A DNA stretch of 64,000 bases from assembly GCA_027924585.1 (NCBI GenBank), contig BSBM01000809.1:7039001-7103000 (forward strand), given 5' to 3'. Positions within the stretch are counted from its first letter, which is position 1. Each line of letters begins with the position of its first letter. Under the pieces are notes generated by a model that had not been told where the DNA came from, searched no databases, and saw nothing but the letters and a program-made list of their open reading frames with translations. The translations under genes and the position numbers were made by a program. Origin of the DNA: Larix kaempferi. Lineage: Eukaryota; Streptophyta; Pinopsida; Pinales; Pinaceae. Shown piece after piece: positions 11,055 through 22,586 of this stretch.

Positions 11055-11951
11055 ATGGAAATACCAAAGGAATCAGCAAAGGACAGATCTCCTCGTAATG
11101 AACATATTAATCATAATAACACTGAAGGAATTTATGTTGAGTTAAACAACCAGCCCTCTGAAATTTTATGCACTGTGCAGGATTTAAAATCTGATTTAAA
11201 AGTTGTTAATGAAGAAACTGAATGGACTCTTAAGGCATAGGAAGAATTATAGTAGAATTTAAAAGGAAACTGTCACAGTGATGAAAGAGGCAGAAAATCA
11301 GAATTTAGAGCTGATTCTGAAATAATGTCCCACCAACATAAGCATAAGAAAACAAGAAACGATAAAAGGAATAGTTACTCATCTTCTCAGTCTGATTCAA
11401 GTAATGATGATATAAATTATGATAGCAGTAACAATGAATGTTGCTCTAAAAAGAGAAAACATAAGCATCATGAATAGATTACCGGTGAATTTAAAAAGAT
11501 TAAGCCACCTACTTTCAATGGCGAAAGTAAGAAGGGTGAGACAGCAGAAGCTTGGCTGTCTGGGATGAAAAAGTACTTTAATATTTATGACTACTCTTCT
11601 CAATTGAAAGCCAAGATGGCTATATACAATCTGACCGAAAAGGAAGATATCTGGTGGCATGACCTTAAAAGGATCAAGAGCATAAAAGAAAAAGAAGTAA
11701 CTTGGACTATGTTTAAAATTTTGTTTAAAAAGAAGTTCTTGTCTGAACAGTATTTTGAGGATAAATTAAAGGAGTTTTACGATTTAAAGTTGGGTACTAT
11801 GAACATGAAAGAACTATGCAACAAGTTCCTTAGCTTGCTAAGGTATGTACCCTACATGGTTGAGGAAAAGCCTAAAGTGCAAAGGTTTCTCAGTTGTTTA
11901 CCGTTTAATATAAAAGATCGTATTGAGTATGATAATCCTCCCACTTTGGAA
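11055..11951 (+). pseudogene. Tekay-B gag, 5' part
   Basis: Gag of the chromovirus, the protein that forms the particle shell. It starts at ATG 11055. The first 61 codons are open, then stops occur near 11238, 11250 and 11475, and the capsid core is open from 11565. The core reads like plant gypsy Gag: KPPTFNGE, a run ending AWLSGMKKYF, DIWWHDL, WTMFKILFKKKF, then LLRYVPYM. The frame is cut at 11951 by the insertion of Copia-2 and resumes in the same frame at 19227. The serine- and lysine-rich stretch around 11380-11475 separates a short N-terminal region from the capsid. Confidence 0.82.
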
Positions 11952-12559
11952 TGTTGATGTATATGTAACTTCGGAATGTATTTCGTCTATGTATTTCATA
12001 TATATATTTATTGTACCCTTATTAGAGATGTGTTATTCCTCTATAAGGAAGTGTCGTCATGAGGATTGACAAGTGTCGCAAGTGTGTGTACTTGCCGATG
12101 GGTTATTAGACCACCATGTGTGGGGTCGGCCCTGAAATATATATATTATAATTTGGATGTACCTAGCTAGACAAGTCGGCCCCATAAGGTCACTGGGCAA
12201 ACAGGTTAGTATAAATAGAGATCAGGTGATCTCTATTTAGATCATTCGAAAAAGTATATCTCTCTCACTCAGAAAGTGGTGCACTAGTGAGGAGGAGGAT
12301 CATCTGCTACTAGGAGACTATCTCAGTGTATTTTGGTTGTACTTTGGTTGAGCCATTGCTCTCTCTATATCTGAGGAAGTTGTGGGGTTTTTCACCTCAG
12401 AGTTTTCCCCATGGAAACTCTATGTCTCTTGTCTCTCATGCTTTTGATTCTTGTGATGCTTGTCATGCTTATTGTGATTGTCATGCATTGATATACTGTA
12501 TATGTTATTGTCTCAGTGAAGATCCTAGAGTATTGTGAATTAATGCTCAAAATTTAACA
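11952..12559 (+). repeat. 5' LTR of Copia-2
   Basis: 608 bp, TG...CA ends, TATAAATAG at 12210-12218 as the likely promoter, with transcription probably starting 25-35 bases later near the CTCTCTC tract. Immediately followed by the primer-binding site. Confidence 0.95.
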
Positions 12560-12571
12560 TGGTATCAGAGC
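12560..12571 (+). promoter_or_regulatory. Primer-binding site of Copia-2 (tRNA-iMet)
   Basis: TGGTATCAGAGC begins at the base after the 5' LTR and matches the initiator tRNA-Met 3' end. Confidence 0.92.
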
Positions 12572-13132
12572 TAACCTGAGAAGAAGACATTTTGCAGTGA
12601 CAAAAACTTGAGTTTCTTGTTTATTAGGTTTCTCTCCATAGATTTTGGAAAAGCAGTATAGTAGATTGACTCTACTCATCAAGAAGAATCTATCTGTCCA
12701 ATCAGAATTCAATTCTGAGCATTTTCAGATTTGGCCCTAAAAATTAGGGTTTCCACAAAAATAGGCATTTCTGAAATCTGAAGACGTAGTTGGAAGCTCC
12801 ATGCAAAAATCGACGTTTAGAGCTTTGGATCAATATTTTTGGCTGGGTAGATCTTCGATAAACTCAAACCCTAATTCAGGGCTTTCCCTAGTGAACCCGG
12901 GAGGACAAAAAGGAAAATCTGAAGGGTAAAACATTGCTGATCTCAAATTTGAATGCACCAGGTTGATCAGGTCATCAAAGTGCATCTTTCCATCCTTTCG
13001 AAAAATTGAAATTCGCATTTCAAATTTTTAGGGTTTTTTCGACAAACCCTAATCCGGGACCAGATCGAGTTTTCAGCATTTCAAGTGGTAAGACCTAAAT
13101 ATTTTCTATTTCCATTTGAAGTACTCTTTAAG

Positions 13133-15001
13133 ATGTCTCACCACACCAAGCTTGAGGATAAGCTTGAAGGGGCTGATAACTTCCGAGCTTGGAAGTATAG
13201 GATTGGGTTAATCCTGGAAGAGAATGAGTTGGACTCATATATAAAAGAAGACATCCCTATCCCAGAGGATGAAGAGGCCAAGGTATTGCATAAGAAGAAC
13301 TTGGTCAAGGCAAAGAGAATCATTGTTGATTCTATCAAAGATCATCTCATACCCCATGTGTCTTCTCTAAGGACACCCAAGGAGATGTTTGACTCTTTGA
13401 CCAAGCTATTTGAAGGGAAGAACATAAATCGGAAGATGACTCTGCGAAATCAATTGAAAGGGGTCAAGATGTTGAATGGAGAAACCATTCAATCTTACTT
13501 CTCCAAGGTCTCTCAGATCAAGGAGCAACTTGAAGCTGTGGATGAAGTAGTGGACAATGGTGAAGTTGTTATGACCACTCTGAATGGCCTACCTAGGTCA
13601 TGGGACTCTTTTATTCAAGGAATCTGTGCAAGAAAGAAATTGATCTCTTTCAGTAAACTATGGGAGGAATGCTATCAAGAAGAAGCTAGACTTGTAGCTC
13701 ATGAGGAAAATATGGGAGGTGAAGATCAAGCTCTTGCAACTCACACCAAAAGAAGCAAGCCCAAGAAGGAGCACTCTCTCTACAAAATATCCTATCAAAA
13801 GAATAAGAAGGATCTAAGATGCTTCACATGCAATGAGAAGGGTCACTTTGCTTCAGACTGTCCCAAGAACAAAAGGGATAATAACAACAACTTCAGCAAG
13901 AAGAAGAAGGGCAGCAAAAGAAAGTTCCATGCTCATGCTGCCGAGGATGATGAACTTCCAAAGAAGAAGGCTAGGGAAGAAAGTGATGATGACTCATCAA
14001 GTGAAGAAGAGTATGTTCTAATCTATGCTCTCACAGGTACTATCTCCCATGGTTGTAATGATTGGTTGATTGATAGTGGGGCTTCCAAACACATGACTGG
14101 GTTTAAGGAATCTTTTGTGAATCTATATGAACATGAATCACCCCATAAGGTGAAACTTGGGGATGATTATCAATACCCAATCAAAGGAAGTGGTGAAGCC
14201 TCCTACAACCTAGATTCTGGAAAATCTTTGAAGATGAAAGAAGTCCTTTATGTACCTAGGCTCAAGAAGAACTTACTCTCCATCTCTGCATTGGATGCAA
14301 AAGGTATAAGGGTTTCATTTGTGGATGGTCAAGTCCTAATGTGGTCAAAGGGAAATAACATAGATGATGCAGTAGTGATTGCAGAGAAAGAGGGAGGTTT
14401 GTATAAATTGAAGGGACAACCTGAACATGCCATGGTACATGAATCCATGGAGCCAAGTGAACTTTGGCATAGAAGACTTGCTCATATGCACTATAAAGCA
14501 CTTCCAATTGGAAGCAAGGCTGTAGAAGGTCTTCTTGAAATCAAGACCAAACATGAAGGTGTTTGCAAAGGATGTGCAAAAGGTAAGAACATTAAGAAGG
14601 CTTTCCCAAGCAGTGAAAGCAAGGCCAAAGATATCCTGGAAATCATCCACTCAGATGTATGTGGTCCTATGTCATCCAGTTCTCTTAGTGGGTATGTTTA
14701 CTATGTTTCATTTATTGATGACTTCTCGAGGAAGACTTGGGTATACTTCTTGAAGAACAAAGATGAGGTGTTTGATAAGTTCAAGGAATTCAAAACCCTG
14801 ATGGAGAATCAAACTGACAAGAAGATCAAAACATTCAGATCCGACAATGGTGGAGAATTCACCTTAGGTGACTTCAAGAAGCTTTGTAGTGATTCAGGGA
14901 TTAAGAGGGAGTTGACTACTCCTTATAAATCCTCAACAAAATGGAGTTGCAGAAAGGAAGAACAGAACTATCATGGAAGCAGCAAGGGCAATGCTGCATG
15001 A
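13133..15001 (+). pseudogene. Copia-2 Gag-protease-integrase polyprotein (frameshifted)
   Basis: Start chosen at ATG 13133 (MSHHTKLEDKLEG); the open frame extends 16 codons upstream but only from a GTG. Gag covers about residues 1-225 (WKYRIGLILEENELD). The nucleocapsid zinc knuckle CFTCNEKGHFASDC (CX2CX4HX4C) is at about residues 230-243. The acidic and lysine-rich linker leads to the protease motif DSGAS at about 314. Integrase starts with an H-H-C-C zinc site (HRRLAHMH ... CKGC, about 446-480), then the first Asp in HSDVCGP (about 507) and the second in SDNGGEF (about 570). The frame is lost at about 14925-14940, just before the catalytic Glu, and 15001 is a stop in the wrong frame. The sequence continues in another frame downstream. 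Confidence 0.9.
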
Positions 15002-15323
15002 CCAGGATCTACCTATGCATCTATAGGTAGAAGTAGCTAGAACCGCTGTATATGTGCAGAACAGAACACCCCACAAGATATTGGACAACAAGACACCAGA
15101 AGAGGCCTTTTCTGGTAAGAAACCTGAAGTCAACCATCTCAGAATATTTGGTTGTCCAGTATACACTCATGTCCCAAAGGAAAAGAGGACTAAACTAGAT
15201 CCTTCGGGAAAGAAGGGTATCTTTGTGGGTTACAGTAAAAGCTCGAAGGCTTACAGAATATACTTTCCAGGGTTCAAGAAGATTGATGTCAGCAAGGATG
15301 AATATAAGTTCAAGGACAGGTAA
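14935..15323 (+). pseudogene. Copia-2 integrase C-terminal part
   Basis: After the frameshift the integrase resumes in another frame with the conserved NGVAERKNRTIMEAAR segment that holds the catalytic Glu, one in-frame stop near 15040, then NRTPHKILDNKTPEEAFSG and FGCPVYTHVPKEKR, typical of the copia integrase end. The frame stops at 15321-15323. Confidence 0.85.
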
Positions 15324-16044
15324 TCCAGGAAGCAAAGATCATGAGGGAGCACACTCCAGCAGCTCCTGCAAGGATGCATATTTTCAAATGGATTTGACCA
15401 TCTTCCTACATTCCACAACAGAAAGGTGTAGAAGAAGCTACTTCAGCAGCTCCTGCCAGGAAGCAAAGACTCAGAGGGAGTCCACCCAACAAACAAACAG
15501 AGATAAGTATTTCAATTATCATTTCTTGCCTATTTTGTTTGCTTAAATAATATTATGCTTATGTTCCTAGACTTAGGAGATGTATTGTGCATACTAGAAT
15601 GATTGCATTAATGAACAATATTCTACTAATATGCATGTGATGGGTAAGTGGCCTATGACACTATACAACATTCCAGTGCTACTTATCTAGAATGAAACCT
15701 CTTTGCTGACATGTTGGGAGTAGTGCAAACTCTTAACAATGTTCTGGTAGAGACTGGAAGGCATCTAGAAAGTTGTGGAACATGGATAAATGTTGTATTG
15801 AAGCATTGGCTAAGATAACTGCATGACTACATGACATATTTCTTTATGTGTAAAGAATTTGTTCTGAAAATTATGAGATGTTTCTAATCATGCAATTTAA
15901 CTTGTTTTGTAGGAAAGACTGTATATCTTCACCTACAAAAGAAGGACTACAACATTTGTTCCAGCAACAAAGATATCTCTTGAAGATATTGAAGTTCCCA
16001 GGATCTGGGATGAAGAAATGGAATGCCATGATCCGTCGATCATA
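15324..16044 (+). other. Copia-2 degenerate spacer between integrase and RT
   Basis: This 0.7 kb should hold the acidic linker and the N-terminal half of RT. About 15330-15500 still looks like a degraded serine-rich linker. From about 15530 to 15900 it is A/T-rich with no coding signal and looks like foreign or decayed sequence. 15905-16044 again looks like a linker (IEVPRIWDEE-like in one frame). No other gene is visible. Confidence 0.5.
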
Positions 16045-17053
16045 AAGAAGATGTTTGGGATGCAGTCCCAAGACCTAACAGGGAGTCACATATGTGCAGA
16101 TTGAAGAAAGCCTTGTATGGCTTGTAGCAAGCTCCCAAAACTTGGTGTGATACAAAGAGGAAGCTTGCTCGATATGAAAGATTTGGGAATGATGCATTAT
16201 TTCCTAGGTATGGAGGTGTGGCAGAGTGCAGGTGCGATCTTCCTTGGTCAAGGGAAGTACACAATAGATATCCTCAAGAGATTCGGGATGATGTATTGCA
16301 AGGCCATGGCCACACCTATGGCATCGAATCTGAAGCTTCTATGTGATGCTTCATCTGAGCCGGTTGATGTCTCTATGTATCGTCAGATGATTGGGTCCTT
16401 GATGTACCTGACAAACACGAGACCAGATATTTGCTTTGTGGTGAACACATTGAGCTAGTTCCTGACGGATCCGAGGAGTGTTCACCTGGTTGTTGTAAAG
16501 CATGTTCTGAGGTACCTCAAGGGTATAGTGGATTATGGGCTCAAGTATGAAGCGAATCAAAAGTTTAACCTGGAGGGTTATGTTGATTCAGATTGGGCTG
16601 GAAGTGTTGCAGATAGGAAGAGCACATCTAGGTGCTAATTCAGTATGGGATTAGGTGTGATCTCTTGGTTTAGCAAGAAGCAGTCCTGCGTAGCACTGAG
16701 TATAGCTGAGGCAGAGTATGTTGCATCCTGTTCAGCTAGTTGTGAGGCAGTATGGCTACGGAAGCTACTATCTGAGTTATTTGATCTCCCATTGGATGCT
16801 ACTGGTATCTTTTGTGATAACCAGAGTTGTGTGAAGCTGTCTGAGAACCCAGTGTTTCATGAGTGTCATTTCAAGCTATAACAACAGGTCGAAACACATG
16901 GAGATCAAATATCACTATATCAGGGATATGGTGCTGAGATGAGTTGTGAAGCTCCTGTATGTTGCGACGAACAAGCAGATTGTAGATGTGTTGACGAAGC
17001 CACTAGCCAGAGTGAAGTTCAAGTACTTCAGGGAGAGCCTTGGTGTTCTTTAG
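16045..17053 (+). pseudogene. Copia-2 RT/RNase H remnant lacking the RT active site
   Basis: Starts with the RT motif KKALYGL followed by a stop and QAP, then jumps directly to DMKDLGMMHYFLGMEVWQ. In an intact copia RT the YVDD active site lies between these two motifs, so the catalytic core has been deleted. The rest is recognisable: TRPDICFVVNTLS, a stop at about 16456, DSDWAGSVADRKS, a stop near 16636, then ISWFSKKQSCVALSIAEAEY and CDNQSC. A small insertion near 16865 breaks the final part, which ends at TAG 17051-17053. Confidence 0.85.
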
Positions 17054-17204
17054 ATTGATGACACTTCGAGGAAGAAGTGATGGACACATTTGTTGAAGCC
17101 ATTCCAAGCATGTTGGAAGGAGGATCCTTCACATGGCTGTGGATTTAAGTGCTGGATGATGAGCATCAGGATGATGTTATGGTTTCTGCTTTGTATGATT
17201 AGTT

Positions 17205-17800
17205 GGATCATTTATATGTACATGTATGTACGCATCATGTTGGATGCCGGATATGATCAGTTGGATCATTTATATGTATGTACGCATCATGTTGGATGCT
17301 GGATATGATCAGTTGGATCATTTATATGTATGTATGCATCATGTTGGATGCTGGATATGATCAGTTGGATCATTTATATGCAGGTAAGCATCATGTTGGA
17401 TGCTGGATATGATCAGTAGGATCATTTGTATCTATTTTGCATATGCATCATGTTGGATGCTTGGACCATGTATCTGTATATGTATCAGGTGGATACATTG
17501 TATGATCTGGTGGATCATGTATGGTGATATGTATCATGTATTTGTATTTGTATCAGGTGGATACACTGTATGATCAGGTGGATCATGTGTGATGATATGT
17601 ATCAGGTAGATACTTGGTATGCATCAGGTAGATGCATTGTATGATCATGATGATCATGGATGACGAGCTTCAAGATGTTGCTCCAAATGACATGTAGCAG
17701 GATGTTGCAGTGATGATGATCAGGATGATCATGTGTACATCAGGATGATGTATGGTGAGTATCAGGTTGATACTCTATGGCCGTGGATCAGGTTGTGCAG
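17205..17800 (+). repeat. 52 bp tandem repeat in Copia-2 3' region, decaying rightwards
   Basis: Units start gatcatttatatg at 17205, 17264, 17316 and 17368; the last three are exactly 52 bp apart and contain 'catcatgttggatgctgga'. From about 17440 to 17800 shorter degenerate versions (gtatcaggtggatacatt, gatcaggtggatcatg) continue. Confidence 0.88.
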
Positions 17801-17805
17801 ATGAG

Positions 17806-18390
17806 CATATAATTTGGCCCTGGGAGATTTGCAGATAGTCTTTCGAGGTTTTACCTATAGCATATAATTTGGCCCTAGGATATCTGGCAAATGCTCTTTT
17901 GAGGTTTTGCTCTGGGAGGACATATAATTTGGCCCTGGGAGATATGCAGATAGCCTTTCGAGGTTTTTCCTATGGCATATAATCTCGCCCTGGGATATCT
18001 GGAAGATTCTCTTTCGAGGTTTTGTCCTATGGCATATAATATGTCCCTGGGAGATCCGATAGGTTGGGCTGTGTGCCCGTAATAAGTCCTGGGATGCTCT
18101 TGCGAGCTTTTTCCATGACCACATATAATCTGTCCCTGGGAGATCCTATAGGTAGAGCTGTGTGCTCGTCACATCCTGGGATGCTCTTGCGAGGTTTTGT
18201 GGTGACCACATATAATCTGTCCTTGGGAGATCCTATAGGTAGAGCTGTGTGCTCGTAACAGCCTGGGATGCTCTTGCGAGGTTTTGTGGTGAGGTCACAT
18301 ATAATATGGCCCTGGGAGATCCTATAGGTAGAGTCGTGTGCTCATAACATCCTGGGATGCTCTTTCGAGGTTTTGTGATGCACGTAATAA
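17806..18390 (+). repeat. 55-88 bp tandem repeat in Copia-2 3' region
   Basis: Units begin catataat(t/c)tggccctggg at about 17807, 17861, 17922, 17976 and 18034, then at about 88 bp spacing at 18122, 18210 and 18298. Each ends in a ctttcgaggtttt or cttgcgaggtttt module. The change from about 57 to 88 bp reflects an added 'cctataggtagagctgtgtgc' segment. Confidence 0.88.
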
Positions 18391-18603
18391 GTCCTGAGGA
18401 TTCCACAGTATGGCCAGTGATGACGAAGACCTGCAGGTGGTGGACCTACATCCAGTATGAAAAAGGACTGGCTCTGTAGAACTTCCTATGATGAGTAGAG
18501 TCAGAGATTGGTTGAGATAGCAGCAGTAGTGAGGATGACGATGACGATGATCCTGAGAAGAAGACTTGTCTAGCAGATCTATGTTGAGAAATACCTTCCT
18601 AGT

Positions 18604-18613
18604 TAAGAGGGAG
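18604..18613 (+). promoter_or_regulatory. Polypurine tract of Copia-2
   Basis: taagagggag lies directly before the TG of the 3' LTR. Confidence 0.85.
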
Positions 18614-19221
18614 TGTTGATGTATATGTAACTTCGGAATGTATTTCATCTATGTATTTCATATATATATTTATTGTACCCTTATTAGAGATGTGTTATTC
18701 CTCTATAAGGAAGTGTCATCATGAGGATTGACAAGTGTCGCAAGTGTGTGTACTTGCCGATCGGTTATTAGACTACCATGTGTGGGGTCGGCCCTGAAAT
18801 ATATATATTATAATGTGGATGTACCTAGCTAGACAAGTCAGCACCATAAGGTCACTGGGAAAACAGGTTAGTATAAATAGAGATCAGGTGATCTCTATTT
18901 AAATCATTCGGAAAAGTATATCTCTCTCTCTCAGAAAGTAGCGCACTAGTGAGGAGGAGGATCATCTGCTACTAGGAGACTATCTCGGTGTATTTTGGTT
19001 GTACTTTGGTTGAGCCATTGCTCTCTCTATCTCTGACGAAGTTGTGGGGTTTTTCACCTTAGGGTTTTCCCCACGGAAACTCTGTGTCTCTTGTCTCTCA
19101 TGCTTTTGATTCTTGTGATGCTTGTCATGCTTATTGTGATTGTCATGCATTGATATACTGTATATGTTATTCTCTCAGTGAAGATCCTACAGTATTGTGA
19201 ATTAATGCTCAAAATTTAACA
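18614..19221 (+). repeat. 3' LTR of Copia-2
   Basis: 608 bp, TATAAATAG at 18872-18880, same ends as the 5' LTR and about 22 substitutions from it by eye. The target duplication TGGAA follows at 19222. Confidence 0.95.
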
Positions 19222-19988
19222 TGGAAGAGGCCATGAGAAAGGCAAATTTTTGTTTTGACCAAAATAGAAAAAGAGAAGGAACAACTGGCTGGAAGAATAG
19301 TAAGACTAATCAGTATGACTATAAAAAGAAGAATTTTAATCAGAATGTTGGAGGTTTTAAGAAAAATTTTAATAACAGAAATTTTCCTAATAATTATTAG
19401 AATAATACATCTCAGAACACTACTGCTGCAAGAAATGTACCTAATAATAATAATCACACCAATAATAATAACAATAACAACAGGTATGCTAAACAGAAAG
19501 GACCCATAAAGTGCTATGAATGTGGCAGACCACACAAGAGAGCATATTGCCCATTCAACAATAGGACAGCCAACAACATACATACTATGCAAGCAGAACC
19601 TACAGTTGGAGATATCGCAAGAGAAATGCCCAGGATAAATGCAGCATTGGAGAACCATCACACGGACCATCAAACATCCATGGTCGAAATTGAAGGTACG
19701 ATACAAAACAAGTCTATTTCTATCTTGATAGATCCTGGTGAAAATTTAAGTTATATTTCACCTACTTTAGTAAACCGTTGCAAGCTAAAAATAGAGAAAT
19801 TTAATAATGCATGGTTAGTTCAGCTTGCAACAAGAATTAAAAGAAAGGTTACAGATTATGTTCAGAATTGTGAAGTATTTTTAAATCAGCTGAAAACGCA
19901 AGTTAATCTGAATGTTTTACCCTTAGGTTCATATGATATGTTAATTGGCATGGACGGTACCATGCGTTTGTGCATTGATTACCGTTAG
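19222..19988 (+). pseudogene. Tekay-B gag 3' part, zinc knuckle and protease
   Basis: Gag resumes here after Copia-2, still in the original frame. An asparagine-rich stretch (about 19370-19490) contains one stop at about 19399, then the knuckle CYECGRPHKRAYC (spacing CX2CX3HX4C, one residue shorter than usual) at about 19513-19551. The protease follows with IDPGENLSYIS; a D-P-G version of the D-S-G site is common in this lineage. The frame runs to LPLGSYDMLIGMD and then directly into MRLCIDYR of RT, so the segment that normally joins protease to RT (on the order of several hundred bases) is deleted. A TAG at 19986-19988 interrupts RT. Confidence 0.85.
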
Positions 19989-20309
19989 CTTAATAAAATG
20001 ACAATTAAGAAACGGTATCCCTTACCCCACATAGATGATCTATTAGATCAAGTACGCGGAGCAGAGATATTCACTAAAATTGATCTAAGGTCGAGTTATC
20101 ATCATGTCCGGATAAAAGACGAGGAGATATTCAAAACTGCATTTAGAACGCGTTATGGACACTATGAGTTTGTAGTTATTCCTTTTGAGCTAACCAACGC
20201 ACCGGTAGTGTTCATGTGTTTAATGAACAACGTTTTGCATAAATATTTGGATAAGTTCGTAGTGGTATTCATTGATGATATCCTGGTTTACTCAAGAACT
20301 AAAGAATAG
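19989..20309 (+). pseudogene. Tekay-B reverse transcriptase core
   Basis: Continues in the same frame after the TAG at 19986. It contains the RT motifs [51 protein letters not shown] and the active site [11 protein letters not shown]. The active-site aspartates are intact. A second TAG at 20307-20309 ends the segment. Confidence 0.88.
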
Positions 20310-22400
20310 CATGATGAACATCTAAAAATCATTTTACAAGTGCTTAGAGATCACCAGCTTTACGCTAAGTTTAGTAAGTGTGATTTCTATAAAGATAAAA
20401 TTCAGTATTTGGGTCATATAATTTCAAAGGATGGTATTTATGTTGATCCTGATAAGATAAAAGCAATAAATGAATGGCATGTCCCTAAAGATGTAACTGA
20501 TGTACGGTCATTCATGGGAATAATGGGGTATTATAGAAAGTTTATTGAACGGTTCTCTAGAATTGCTAATCCCATCACTTCTTTGCAGAAGAAAGGGAAG
20601 AAATTCATATGGGATCAAAAGTGTCAAGACAGCTTTAATAAGTTAAAAGAATTGTTAACCACTGCACCCATCTTAAAAATTGCAGATCCTAATAAGGATT
20701 TCGTCGTATGCACGGATGCATGCAACGAAGGACTTGGAGGGGTCTTAAGTCAAGAAGATCATGCAATTGCTTTTGAGTCAAGGAAGTTAAAAATACATGA
20801 AAAGAATTATGCAACGTATGATCTTGAGTTGGCAGCCGTGATACATGCTTTGAAAATGTGGCGCCATCACTTGATTGGAAGAAAATTCATCTTAATGACT
20901 GATAATAAGGGCTTAAAGTATCTTTTAGATCAAACAAATCTTAACGCAAGGCAAGCTAGGTGGTTAGCTTTCCTTAGCGAGTATGATTTTGAGATCCATC
21001 ACATTAATGGAAAGGAAAATAAGGTTGCTGATGCATTGAGCAAAAATGCTAGATTAAGTTTTGTGGCAGCAATCAGTACTTTTAAAACTAATCTGGAAAA
21101 TCAGATCGAAGAAGGAATTAAGCAAGACGAAAATTTCCAAAAATTACATGATAAGGTGGCTGAAAATTCATCTAAAAATGTTTTAACATATTACAATATT
21201 AATGAAAAAGGATTCTTAACTTACAAAAACAGAATTTATGTGCCTAATTTTTCAAAGCTTAAGTTGTTGATTTTAGATGAAGTTCACAAGAGTCCTTATT
21301 CAGGACATCCTGGTTATCAGAAAATGATAACTATGTTAAGAAAAGAGTACTTTTGGCCCAACATGAAGAGTGAAGTTGCTGAATATATAGCTAAATGCTT
21401 TGATTGTCAGACTATTAAAGCTGAACATCAACATCCAGCTGGGCTATTGCATCCCTTACTAATTCCAGAATGGAAATGGGAAATCATAAGCATTGACTTT
21501 ATTACAGGTTTGCCTAAAAATCAGAAGCAGAATCACTCAATTATAGTTGTTGTTGATAAACTTAGCAAAGCTACTCATTTTATTCCTGTTAAAACTACTT
21601 TCAAGGCTTCTAACATGGCAGATATTTTCATGAAGCAAATTTTTCGCTTGCATGGAATTCCAAAGGTAATAATTTCAGACCGAGACTTTAAGTTCACTGG
21701 TAACTTTTGGACAACAATGTTTAAAGGATTAAATACTAAGTTAAATTTCAGCACTTCTTTCCACCCACAAATTGATGGTAAAACAGAAAGAGTAAATCAA
21801 ATTTTGGAAAATATGTTAAGATTATTTGTTAAAGATCAGCCATCTAAATGGGAGGATTACTTGCACTTAGCAGAATTTGCCTACAATAATAATTATCAAG
21901 CATCTGCTAAGTTAAGTCCATTTGAAATTTTGTATGGAAGAAAATGTTGTACTCCAATTTCATGGGATAATCCTGTAGATAGATTGATGTTAGGACCAGA
22001 TCTATTGAAAGAAATGGAGCTAACTGTGAAACAGGTTCAAGGTAACTTAAAAGTTTCCCAAAATCGGCAGAAAAGCTATGTTGATTTGAAATGCAGAGAA
22101 AGAGAATTTCAGGTAGGAGACCATGTTTTCATAAAGGTAAAGCCCAAGAAAAGTTCTTTGAAGCTTGGGAGTTGTGCTAAATTAGCATTGAGGTATTGTG
22201 GACCATTTGAAATCCTATCAAGGATAGGAGTTGTTGCATATCAATTAGCATTGCCATACAATTTAAAAATCCACAATGTTTTTCACGTTTCTGTTTTAAA
22301 GAGGTATGTGCATGATGCTACTCATGTGCTGAATTGGAATGACATACAGGTGGAACCCGAAGGAGATTTTCAGGTGGAACCGGACTGTATTGTAGACTAG
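20310..22400 (+). pseudogene. Tekay-B RT end, RNase H and integrase
   Basis: The longest open stretch of the element (686 residues from the ATG-like start at 20340, itself internal). It covers the RT thumb (QYLGHIISKDG, VRSFMGIMGYYRKFIERF), RNase H (CTDACNEGLGGVLSQ, YDLELAAVIHALKMWRHHLIG, MTDNKGLKYL, KVADALSK), the integrase zinc finger (H-x4-H ... CFDC), and the catalytic core with D in SIDFITGLPK, D in ISDRDFKF and E in GKTERVNQILENM. The C-terminal domain has the GPFEIL and HNVFHVSVLKRYV motifs of gypsy integrases. All three integrase catalytic residues and the RNase H acidic residues are present. It ends at TAG 22398-22400, just before the chromodomain-like tail. Confidence 0.9.
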
Positions 22401-22547
22401 ATGAAAATTATGCTTCAGAATTGCACCATAGGGTAGGTAAAGGTGCAATGGAAGCACCATAGCCCTGATGAAGCTACTTGGGAATTGGAAAGTAATATGT
22501 GGGTAGCATATCCAGTTTTGTTCCATGAGGAACTTGATGATGAATAA
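22401..22547 (+). pseudogene. Tekay-B chromodomain-like integrase tail
   Basis: Same frame after the TAG at 22398, with one more stop near 22434. It reads VQWKHHSPDEATWELES, matching the core of the chromodomain-like module that marks Tekay/Del chromoviruses and is thought to steer integration to particular chromatin. Ends at TAA 22545-22547. Confidence 0.8.
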
Positions 22548-22571
22548 GCAACATCGAGGACGATGTTGAGC

Positions 22572-22586
22572 TTAAGAGGGGGTGTT
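22572..22586 (+). promoter_or_regulatory. Polypurine tract of Tekay-B
   Basis: ttaagagggggtgtt lies between the last codon region and the TGTAACAT start of the 3' LTR. Confidence 0.8.

Larger units (their letters stand above)
11952..19221 (+). mobile_element. Copia-2: complete Ty1/copia element inserted in Tekay-B gag
   Basis: Both LTRs are 608 bp (11952-12559 and 18614-19221), start TGTTGATG and end TTTAACA. The element is flanked by the 5-bp target duplication TGGAA (11947-11951 and 19222-19226). The LTRs differ at about 22 positions by my count (roughly 3.6%), so the insertion is not recent. The internal part has gag, protease and integrase nearly intact, but the catalytic core of RT is missing, so this copy cannot move by itself. 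Confidence 0.95.

Noticed and set aside
12560-12571. Possible tRNA gene fragments at the TGGTATCAGAGC sites
   Set aside because: They are short primer-binding sites next to LTRs. There is no cloverleaf or full-length tRNA sequence.
18054-18258. Open frames on both strands in 17855-18260
   Set aside because: They are produced by the tandem repeat units of Copia-2 and repeat the same short peptide.
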